64,000 nt of DNA from Heterostelium album PN500 (taxonomy: Eukaryota; Evosea; Eumycetozoa; Acytosteliales; Acytosteliaceae): the NCBI RefSeq assembly GCF_000004825.1, contig NW_008805097.1, positions 310,001-374,000 of the forward strand, given 5' to 3'. The position numbers and the translations under genes are program-made. A model generated the notes under the pieces. The model searched no databases, was not told the DNA's origin, and saw only the letters and a list, made by a program, of their open reading frames with translations. Of this stretch, positions 55,387 through 64,000 are shown piece by piece (position 1 is the stretch's first letter; each line of letters opens with the position of its first letter).

Positions 55387-57457
55387 TTTTTTGTTTAGCA
55401 GATATGTATGGAATGTATTAATAGATAAATAATAAATAATAAATAAATAAATAAATAAATATGGTAATGATATGGTTGATGTTTGTTAGTTTGTTTGTTT
55501 ATTAAAGATGAAACAAAAATAAATAGACTGTAAAGTGGATGTAGAGTAGTAGTATTAGTAGAAGTAGTAGGTGATTTATTTGATTTTTAAATCTATATTT
55601 AATGTTTTGAATGGTAATGATGATAGTTGTTTATGTTAATTTTATATAAATAAACTTGACTCTAACCAAAAGAGAGAGCCAATCAAATCAATTCAATTCA
55701 AACAATCTCGGTAATAATCCTAAATATAATTAATTAATTGACTTTACGATGCTACTACTAAACTACTATGTAGTTTTTCTACTTTACCTTACACGGTAAT
55801 GTTGGGGTTGGTTAGGGTTGGTTGGTAGTTAATAAATTCACCTAAACTAACCATATGTTTATAAATCACTATTGATTGATGTCTCTTTAATATACCTATT
55901 TGTAGTAACATAAATACACCACCTCCCATCTTTTATTGATCAATATCATTAACATCATCATCATCATCACCACGCCGCTGCAAAAGAAAATAAAAAGAAA
56001 TGAGCTTAGTTGGAAAATTAGTACTGTTAGTTCTATCATTTCATTTCGCTCACTTCAACCTGTTAGTCAGTTAGCTAGGTTCTTTCTTTTTTTTTTTTTT
56101 TGATCTATTGAATTTTAATCGATACACCTCAATCATGAATCAATCCAATAAATCGCAACTTCTCTCAGTAAAATCCAAACAATCAAATAAAATAATACCA
56201 AAAGAAGTGTGTTGTTCTTTCTTTAATTGATTGGTGTGTGCGTCGTCGGTGTGGTGTGTGCTTTTGAACTGCATTGTTTGTGTTTCTGTCTGTCTTTCTG
56301 TGTGTGTGTGTTTGTGAGTGTGTTTAAATGTATCGCCATCACCATCAAATTACACTTTACTTAAAATAGATATATTAAAAGACTTAAAGATTTAAAAAAC
56401 CTGAACAGCACTCTTTAAAAGAGTGTGTTGTGTGTATGTGTATTTTTTATTGATTGTAAGATCTTAGAGTTTGTTGTTTGATTTAAAAATAAATTATCAT
56501 TTGTTTATTTTGAATCTGATGTGATGCAATGTAAAGAAAAGAAGTTGGTTAGATTGATTGGCGTCTGTCTATTGATCATTCTTATTATTATTGTTATTAA
56601 CATTTGTTTAAATTTTTTTAACACGAAAAATGAGGGAACAAAAACCACAACACAATGATCAATCAAAAAAACACAGCACAAATTTATTTTTATTTGATGT
56701 GGAGAGGAGCCTCTTTTTACACACAACTAAATTCTACTTGATCAATTCTCTTTATCTTTCTCTCTTTTTTAATATACAACGTATTTTGGTTTATTTGAAA
56801 GAATGTGAATTGTGGATCATGTGATTATTTAAGAGAATCAAGCACATACCATCAAAGATTAATATTATAATATAATTAATTAATTAATAAATGGGAGATT
56901 TATCAATAATTATTCAATGAATTTCAATATCATTACCAAAATACAACCAATCCTAATATTGTTTAGCTTTTCTAAATCTTTGTGTGTAAAAATTTGTAAA
57001 CTACTTTTTTTTTTTCTTAAAATATATAAATTCTTTAACACTACACGTCAGAAGTCTTCAAATCTTTAGTATGGTGTTGCTTTAGAATTAAAAAATCTCA
57101 AAATTACTTCAAGATTCATAAACTATTCGTTTCTATTAAACAATTAATTAATAATATTTAATTTACTTAAAAAACATTAAGTTAAGATTCATTCTATTAT
57201 TTTTTTATTATTATTTTTCTTACTGGTGTGACCAACTTTAAGATTTATTCAAGATTCACAGTTTTAAATCTGTAAGTAAGGTTACAAACAAATGAAAACT
57301 TTAAAGAAAGTATATAAAAAAATAATAATAATGAATGAATATGAATAGTTTTAGTTTACAACTTTCATATTTAGTTTAAAACTTTTAACTACTAAAAACT
57401 TTAACAATTATAAAAAAAAAAAATTCGTTGTACACTTCGAAGTGCAAAGCAAATATA
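55387..57457. other. Intergenic, 2.1 kb
   Basis: The longest gap in the window, between divergent genes. It contains an (AAAT)n-type tract at 55435-55460, a TG-rich patch at 56240-56340 and a 24-codon frame at 56000 that reads like a signal peptide (see findings). No gene is called. Confidence 0.5.
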
Positions 57458-57709
57458 ATGATTATCTCATTATTAAGATTAATATTATTCATTCTATCGT
57501 TATTGTTGATTATCATTACTACAACAAACGCAAAGATACAAGACACTGAATGCTTGCCAACTTGTTTTCAAGGTAGTTCCGAATTCAAAGAGTATTGCGG
57601 TACATCAAATGTATGCTACAGTATTTACCTAGAGGACATACATCTTGGCTGTGAGAATGTCTGTCACAAATTAATATTATTGAATTATACGATATCAGAT
57701 ATTTTTTAA
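57458..57709 (+). CDS. Tiny secreted Cys-rich protein
   Basis: A single exon of 83 residues from ATG at 57458. A TTG-initiated extension upstream is unlikely. The signal peptide (MIISLLRLILFILSLLLIII, to about residue 25) is followed by about 55 residues with six Cys in the pattern C-x3-C-x12-C-x5-C-x11-C-x3-C and one Asn glycosylation site. This resembles a disulfide-stabilised secreted peptide. No family was recognised. Because the frame is short, confidence is moderate. Confidence 0.55.
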   Translation: MIISLLRLILFILSLLLIIITTTNAKIQDTECLPTCFQGSSEFKEYCGTSNVCYSIYLEDIHLGCENVCHKLILLNYTISDIF

Positions 57710-58019
57710 ATTAAATTAAATTATTTAAATAATTAAAAATATTATAATAATCTTATTAAATACGGTCGTTTACCTTTTTAATATATTTTGTCAGTTGGCG
57801 CCTTTATTCTTGGTATTTTTCAAATTTGAAAAAAATAAAAATCCCTCCAAAATTTTTAACAAATTTGAACTCATTTTTTTTTCAAAACAAAACTAACCTA
57901 ATTCATCGATTTCTGCACAATATATTATCTTTATCTATTATTTTTTAATCAGATAATAATTTAAATTTGTATATATCTCTCTCTATATATATAAAAGATT
58001 TTTTATAAAATAAATAAAA
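57710..58019. other. Intergenic before PCNA
   Basis: 310 bp with T/A-rich leader of the PCNA gene. No element recognised. Confidence 0.5.
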
Positions 58020-58910
58020 ATGTTCGAAGCAAAGTTAATTCAAGCCAGTTTGTTAAAAAAGATTCTTGAACCAATCAAGGATCTCGTAGAGTCTGCCAAC
58101 TTTGATTGTAGTCCATCGGGTATCTCCTTACAAGCAATGGACTCTGCACACGTCACCCTCATCAACTTGTTGTTGCGTACCGACGGTTTTGAAACATACA
58201 ACTGTGAACGTTCACTCTCTTTGGGTCTCTCGATCAACGCTCTCTCCAAGGCATTGAAGTGCGCCGGTAACGACGACACCCTCACCATGAAGGCACGTGA
58301 CGAACCAGATACCCTTTCCTTATATTTCGAATCACCAAGTAAGTAAATTGACAAACAAACTATAGTTTAACTATTTTAAAATTGATATTAATAATTATTC
58401 TTATTTATTTTTTTCTTTTTTTTTTCGTTATCTTTTTTTTTTTTTTTTTTTTCAGAGAATGACAGAGTTTGTGATTTCGAAATTAAATTGTTGGATTTGG
58501 GTAATGATCAATACACTATCCGTGACACAGAGTATGCTGCCGTCATTAAGATGCCATCATCAGAGTTACAGAGAATCTGCAGAGATCTCTCCACTCTTGG
58601 TGAAGTCGTTACTATCTGTGCCAACAAGGAGGGTGTCAAGTTCTCGACTAGCGGTGACGTCGGTAGTTTCAATATCACTGTTAGACCAACCACCGATTCC
58701 TCTGCCAAATCGGAAGACTCTATCACCATCGAATCCAAAGAGCCAATCACCCTCAACTTTTCACTCAAGTTCCTCACCCACTTTACCAAGGCCACCCCAT
58801 TGTCACCAACCGTCAAGATCAAGATGACCGACAGCGCTCCAGTAGTCGTCGAGTACAACATTGAAGATTTGGGTTACTTGAGTTTCTTCTTGGCTCCAAA
58901 GTTAGAGTAA
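58020..58910 (+). CDS. pcna: PCNA, DNA sliding clamp
   Basis: Two exons, 58020-58338 and 58456-58910, join in frame to 257 residues, near the usual 258-261. It is recognised by [39 protein letters not shown], the [19 protein letters not shown] strand-helix, the interdomain region [12 protein letters not shown], and the C-terminal [20 protein letters not shown] trimers encircle DNA and tether DNA polymerase delta and many repair factors through PIP boxes. The clamp's loop region near residue 120-130 and the Lys (164-equivalent) region are present by alignment. The intron has a long T tract (near 58436-58452) directly before its CAG acceptor. Codon bias is moderately high, as fits an S-phase protein. 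Confidence 0.97.
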
Positions 58911-59504
58911 AAAACCATCGTCGTAGTCTTTTTCTTTTATTTTCAATTTCTTTTTATCTTTTTACTTTACGCAAAGTCAAACAACAACAACAACAAACTC
59001 CACAGAACCACAACACCCTAAAATATATACCAATCATATATATTGTTATACTTTTTTAATGCTTAAAAGAAAACAACAATCAACCTTGTATCAAATAATT
59101 TAACAATTTAAGTTTTGTTAGTAATAAAAAAATACATAATTTAAAAATTTAAAAATCTAAATTATTTTTAACTTATTCTCATTACTAAATCAATCATACC
59201 CGCCCAATTAATTGATCTTCGATTCACAACAGATTCAATTTTTGATAAATCAAAATATGATTAAATTATCATTTTTTTTTGTTTTTTTTTTGATGAAAAA
59301 AATTGTGTGGTAAAAATCTGACTCTGTTTTTTACCCACAAAACACACAAAACATCATCATACCGAAATGATAAACAATAAATCTATTTTTCATTTTTGAT
59401 TTATTTATTTATTTTCTAATTTATTTTAATATTAAATATATTTATAGATAAAAAGATAGATATATAGATGTATAGGAATATTAAAATATTATTATTATTA
59501 TCCT
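58911..59504. other. Intergenic
   Basis: About 590 bp of 3' flank of PCNA and 5' flank of the next gene. A TACCCACAA sequence near 59332-59340 fits the small-RNA upstream element of dictyostelids but has no RNA-like body behind it. Confidence 0.5.
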
Positions 59505-61861
59505 ATGTCATCTAATTTAACATCATCGATACTCACTGGTAGTATTGATCAATGTAGTAGTGGTTGTACACCTGATGGTAGTCACGTAGAGTCATCACCG
59601 TTGTCATCGGTTTCATTCAATTTATCGTCAGACAATCTGGTGTATAGAGGTAGTTCAAGACGACAACATCAACAATACAGTAATAGTAATAGTAAACAAC
59701 ATAGAGACAGCGATGCAACAAGCAGTAGTTTTGGCAATTCAAATTCACTTCACTCCTATGCAGGCATAGATTTCCTACAACTTACACTCCAACACAAACT
59801 TGATAACACACTATTCGACCCATTCACACAGACAGCACTGCACAATGAACTCTACGAAATCATTGAATTAACCAATCAAAATATATTTAATCAACAATTT
59901 ACAAAAACAACAAGAACATCTAATTCCACATCTACTTCCACATCTAATTCAGCAACAGCAACAACAACATCGACAAAGAAATGTAAAACACCCCCAAATT
60001 GTCATAAAATTAAAAATAATAATTATTTTATAATTCAAGACTACAGTTTGATTGTGTTGAGCAATAATCACTTCCTTTGGAATATAAAGAACTTGGGTAG
60101 TTTCATGTCTAGTTCACCGTTGTTCCAATCTAACGAATACCACGATAATATCAATCATTTCAGAGATGACCTCCATCTGATACACAGATTCTACAAGGTG
60201 TTGGTCAACGACTTTATTTTTCAACTTTGTTTTGTTCCAGAGACTAACGCAACCATCAAACCAGCAACCTCACGTCGACCATTCAACCAGATTTCACTTT
60301 TCCAATTCAGCAAACTCTCGATCTCCAACACCATCAAAACAATCACCGAGTTAAAGTTACAATTCGAACATCTAGAGAATCAATATAATCATCAGCAACA
60401 ACAACAACAACAAACACCATCATTATCATCACCGTCATCAGCCAGTAGAAATAATAGTATTTGTAATATTAGATTAATAGACAGATTCCTTCAATTATTA
60501 TCGAACACATTGTTCCTCAATCACTACAATCCAACAGAATATTTAAACCTCTCCATACTTCAACGATTTATATATAATGCACTTTCAAATTTCACCAGTA
60601 GGATCAGATTAAAGATGATTGAAGATCAATTATTCCAGAATTTATTTAATTTAGAAAGAAGAGAAATATTATTTATTTGGGTATGATCAATATAAATATA
60701 AATAGAATAATAATATAGATTTATATAGTTATTAATTATTTTTATTTTTTAGATGATATTTTGTTCAAATAATAGTCAACAATATTATTTGAATACATGT
60801 AATCCATCGGCATTCAATTTATCATTCATTTCGAAATCACCATTCCTACCATCACTTTTGGTTGTTTTAAAAGAGATTTTACGAAAGATTGAAGTGTACA
60901 AAGGAATTGGAAATAAGAAACACATCAAAGCATACTATGCACTGATAGATAAAAGTGTACCGTCAATCTACGATTATATGGAGCAAAAAATAAAAAAAGT
61001 TACAAAATTATATAATTCTATTTATCAAGAAGGTAATTACTATTAGTCAGATTGTAAATATTAATTAATTTGTTATTAACCTTCACTTTTTTATTATTAT
61101 TATTTTATCTAGCTATCGAAGCTTCACAGCACAGTGATATCAGATTTAATCAAATAATCAAATTGGTATCAAATTGGAATTTAGCAATGCAGTCTTTTTC
61201 TGCAATATTTAGTCCTACCGCACCTAAAATACTTACCAAAAAGCCTATTGCGTATGTTATTACCATTTTATCTTATAATCCATATGGTTTTATTAATATT
61301 TTTAAATATATAGGAGTGATTGGCATCTAAGTGCATATCTAATGTCATTCTATTGTGGACTAACATTTTTCATACCGAATCAACCAAAGCTATTGGATAG
61401 AGTATCAGGTACTCCACCATATTTCTTTGAATCGATAATGTTTATCAACTATGAATTCTGCTTCCCAAAGCTTTCGAGGTACTATCGTTCTATCTACGAT
61501 GACTATGCAGAGAAATTCCGAAAGATGTCCGATGATGACAAGTCAGATTCTCTCTTGAGGCTATGGGATGACTGCTTTGTCATTGGGGGTGTCTTATTTT
61601 GTACTTCGGAAAAGATTCTTGCAGTGTCTGTTGGTCATCTAAATTATTTATTGTATGTACATTATAAAAACAAAAACATATCAAAAAACAAAGCAAAAAC
61701 TAATTACTATTTATATTAGCTCAATTAAAATGAAAGATAACCAAAAATATTTCCTTGTTGGTGATCCAGAGATAAAGAATTTCAAAATATTCACATTGTC
61801 AGAAATGTCAAATATTGTTTTGGGCGACGTATTTTATTTCTCTGGTCCAAAAGCAGAATAA
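59505..61861 (+). CDS. Orphan protein, five exons, 691 residues
   Basis: Exons 59505-60680, 60753-61032, 61113-61251, 61314-61652 and 61720-61861 join in frame to 691 residues. Residues 1-80 are Ser/Asn-rich and disordered. The region from about 80 to 690 looks folded: FDPFTQTALHNELYEIIELT, then a Ser/Thr-rich insertion, then NNNYFIIQDYSLIVLSNNHF, helices around residues 260-400 with a Gln run, a globular part LSAYLMSFYCGLTFFIPNQP and WDDCFVIGGVLFCTS, ending KNFKIFTLSEMSNIVLGDVF. No catalytic motif was found. The residue pattern and the hydrophobic C-terminal strands resemble a CCZ1/HPS-like longin type of arrangement only vaguely. Left as unknown. Confidence 0.65.
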
Positions 61862-62080
61862 TAAACATTTTTTAAATTATTTTAAAGATTCTTTATAAAT
61901 AAATTTTTTAGTAAAGAAGGATTGTTTGATAATGATTAATTTTTTTCGGTCTTATTAAATTATTCTTACACTTTAGCTACATTACTTTGTAGAGTGTTGA
62001 ATATTGTTTTGACGATTCAATAAAGAAAATTGGCATTAAAATCTAGATTTTCATAATTTTGACTCTGGCAAGACATCAAA

Positions 62081-62153
62081 GGGCTTGTAGCTCAGATGGT
62101 AGAGCGCTCGCTTAGCATGCGAGAGGTAAAGGGATCGATACCCTTCTAGTCCA
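62081..62153 (+). tRNA. tRNA-Ala (AGC)
   Basis: 73 nt, no intron. The cloverleaf folds as acceptor 7 bp with discriminator A, D-arm 4 bp, anticodon stem CTCGC/GCGAG with loop TTAGCAT, giving anticodon AGC (Ala), and T-arm AAGGG/CCCTT. The acceptor has the G3-U70 wobble that alanyl-tRNA synthetase recognises. Oddities are a T6-T67 mismatch in the acceptor stem and A at position 54 in the T-loop (ATCGATA) in place of T. Confidence 0.93.
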
Positions 62154-62214
62154 TATAATCATTTTTAAAACCCTCAAAAAGACGAAATTTCGATGAAAAC
62201 TCGAGGAAATTGAA

Positions 62215-62259
62215 AAAAATTAAAAACAAAACTAATTTTTTGTTTTGTTTTTAATTTTT
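62215..62259. repeat. 18-bp perfect inverted repeat
   Basis: Arms 62215-62232 and 62242-62259 are exact reverse complements (AAAAATTAAAAACAAAAC and its partner) with a 9-nt loop. The hairpin lies 61 bp after the tRNA gene, followed by A/T homopolymers. Confidence 0.75.
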
Positions 62260-62394
62260 AAACAAAAAAAAAAAAATTTTTGTTTGCAAAAAAAAAAAAA
62301 AAAAAAGCAAAAAAACTAACTTTATATTTAAAAATACAAATACAAATAGAAAGTTTATTGAATAATGTTTGAATAATGTATGTTTTGGAGATAG

Positions 62395-63870
62395 TTATTT
62401 TTTAAATTGCTTTAAGATTTTTGTTGAAACTCGATAGTTTTTTTCTTTTGAGTATTCAATCAATTCATCGATATCCATTGATTTGGTATAGAACAGTTCT
62501 GATTGATGCTCCAAGAGGAATTGAAGAAGACCACTGTCACTGTTTCTACTGATAGCACCTTTGAATATATTTAAAACATGGCTATATGTACCGGTTAATC
62601 GTTCGAATAGTTTGTTTTCAAAGAGATACCTGATTATTCTGATATGTATTTCTGGTTTAATGTTGAACCTATCGAAAATGAGTTGTCGAAGTGTATCAGG
62701 TGAGCGCTCTGTTCTATTCAAGTGTAACCATTCTACGATTTCGAGTTGATTGTTGGTTGCAGCATTGTGAAGAGCTTCAGAGGTGCAACCTTCAGTTCGA
62801 TTTTCATGGAACCATTTCACCATCTCCAAACTATGACGTGCAGCATGCGTCATCGCAGCAGATGTACATCCTTCAGTGCGATTGTAATGCAAAAACTTGA
62901 CAAGGTCGAAATGATTATAATATGCAGCCTTGTCCATTGCCTCTGTGGTACAACCTTCACTTCTATTCTCATGCAAAAATTGTACCACTTGTAAATGACC
63001 ATTAGCGGCTGCCTTGTTCATGGCACGAACAGAACAATCGCTTATTTCATGAAAATGTAGAAACTTAATACATTCATAGTGACCATTCTCTGCAACAGGG
63101 TCGATGAGTAAACTTTTCACTGTGTTTCTAGAGTCACTGTAAATATTCGGATACATCCATTTAGCACAATGTAAATTACCATATATAAGAGTATTAAGAA
63201 ATATATAATACAAAATGGTTTTATCTTGCTCGAAATTGCCTTTGCTCACCAGCAATTTGATTATTTCGATATCACCATATCTAGCAGCCAAACAAGATGC
63301 ATCTCTCATAATGATTCGTAGTTTAGGCAATTCGGTAACGTGCTCCTCAACCTTTCTGAGAAGAAGATGAATCATCTCAATGTTGCGGCTCTCTGGTGAT
63401 ATAAAAAAAAGATTTTTATAGCGTTGTCTACATTCCTCCTGGGAATGTGTATTTAATAAACGAATATCAAGTTGTTTGAACATTTCAACTCGACCTTTCT
63501 TTACTGCGGCCTCCATGAATCTATCAAATTGATAGGTATTGAATTTCTTGTTATTCACGAAAATGTTATAGATTTCACGGTTGTTTACTATGATTGCTAC
63601 TTCCATCGCACGTGAAAAGAGATTTGTCTCTTCTTCATCATTGTCACTTTTCAATACGTTCCATTTCCATCTCCAATGCCTGCTTCTATAGTCATGAAAC
63701 ATCTGAATGTAGTTATTACCAACCATCACAGATGGTGTTTTAATCAAATCTATCCATTTATATCTATCTTTTTGTTTTAAAATATTAACATGAATGAAAC
63801 TAATATGATTAAATATTATTTTTCTTAAAATGATATTATTAAAAACTTTTATAAATAAAGCTTTATTCAT
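62395..63870 (-). CDS. Ankyrin-like repeat protein (NRTEGC type)
   Basis: A single exon. The start is taken at the Met at 63870 (MNKALFIKVFNNIILRKIIF), because it aligns with the starts of the sister proteins, not at the Met 13 codons upstream. That gives 491 residues. Repeats from about residue 120 to 420 include FLHENRSEGCTTEAMDKAAY, FLHYNRTEGCTSAAMTHAAR, WFHENRTEGCTSEALHNAAT and WLHLNRTERSPDTL, the least degenerate set in the window. The C-terminal end (KEKNYRVSTKILKQFKK) matches that of the copy at 38927 in pattern. Confidence 0.85.
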   Translation of the reverse strand: MNKALFIKVFNNIILRKIIFNHISFIHVNILKQKDRYKWIDLIKTPSVMVGNNYIQMFHDYRSRHWRWKWNVLKSDNDEEETNLFSRAMEVAIIVNNREIYNIFVNNKKFNTYQFDRFMEAAVKKGRVEMFKQLDIRLLNTHSQEECRQRYKNLFFISPESRNIEMIHLLLRKVEEHVTELPKLRIIMRDASCLAARYGDIEIIKLLVSKGNFEQDKTILYYIFLNTLIYGNLHCAKWMYPNIYSDSRNTVKSLLIDPVAENGHYECIKFLHFHEISDCSVRAMNKAAANGHLQVVQFLHENRSEGCTTEAMDKAAYYNHFDLVKFLHYNRTEGCTSAAMTHAARHSLEMVKWFHENRTEGCTSEALHNAATNNQLEIVEWLHLNRTERSPDTLRQLIFDRFNIKPEIHIRIIRYLFENKLFERLTGTYSHVLNIFKGAISRNSDSGLLQFLLEHQSELFYTKSMDIDELIEYSKEKNYRVSTKILKQFKK

Positions 63871-64000
63871 ATTTGTAAATTTGTTTTTATTATTATAAAT
63901 AAAAATCAAATCTAAACAAATATTAATTTAATACTAAAATTTTTATTTTACGTTTGATAAAACTTAATCAGATTTTTCTCAGAAAAAAACACAAAGTGGT

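Overview
The window is nuclear DNA of a social amoeba (dictyostelid). The evidence is very AT-rich intergenic DNA, short AT-rich introns with GTAAGT/GTATGT donors and TAG/CAG acceptors, Asn/Gln homopolymers in otherwise ordinary proteins, A-rich sequence before start codons, and dictyostelid families (a PAK kinase with PH and CRIB domains, multicopy actin, SdrD-like secreted proteins, Cys-rich GPI-type proteins, ankyrin-like proteins built on an Asn-Arg-Thr-Glu-Gly-Cys repeat). The ankyrin-like family and the sparse gene spacing suggest a non-discoideum species (Heterostelium/Cavenderia type), but the species cannot be fixed from sequence alone. Gene models were spliced by hand, and almost all close in frame.

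Layout. 0-9 kb: an ELMO-domain protein, two abutting gene relics, a small acidic protein and an intracellular trypsin-fold protease. 9-19 kb: a Mei2-like two-RRM protein with an apparent frameshift, a highly expressed-looking five-repeat protein, a pakC-type kinase and two small paralogues. 19-27 kb: a PAP2-type phosphatase with altered motifs, an ankyrin-like protein, a broken actin copy and an intact actin. 27-34 kb: three related AIG1-like P-loop GTPases, two of them divergently arranged, all with an intron inside the P-loop. 34-38 kb: two cell-surface proteins, a membrane protein with a possible mitochondrial leader and a thioredoxin-fold protein without its CxxC. 39-46 kb: an ankyrin-like protein, a probable mitoribosomal protein (mL64/CRIF1-like) divergent from a mitochondrial RNase II, and a membrane protein. 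46-51 kb: two Cys-rich surface proteins flanking an SdrD-type secreted protein. 51-64 kb: two more ankyrin-like proteins, a polyQ protein, a tiny secreted Cys protein, PCNA, a five-exon orphan and tRNA-Ala(AGC).

There is no operon logic, but several neighbours share a theme. The AIG1-like GTPases look like a local expansion. The mitochondrial ribosomal protein and RNase share a 450 bp divergent promoter region. Actin, the ELMO protein and the PAK kinase all belong to actin-based motility. The most promising little-described material is the AIG1-like GTPase trio with its C-terminal signature, Cys/His cluster and long coiled-coil member, followed by the trypsin-fold protein with a new N-terminal region.
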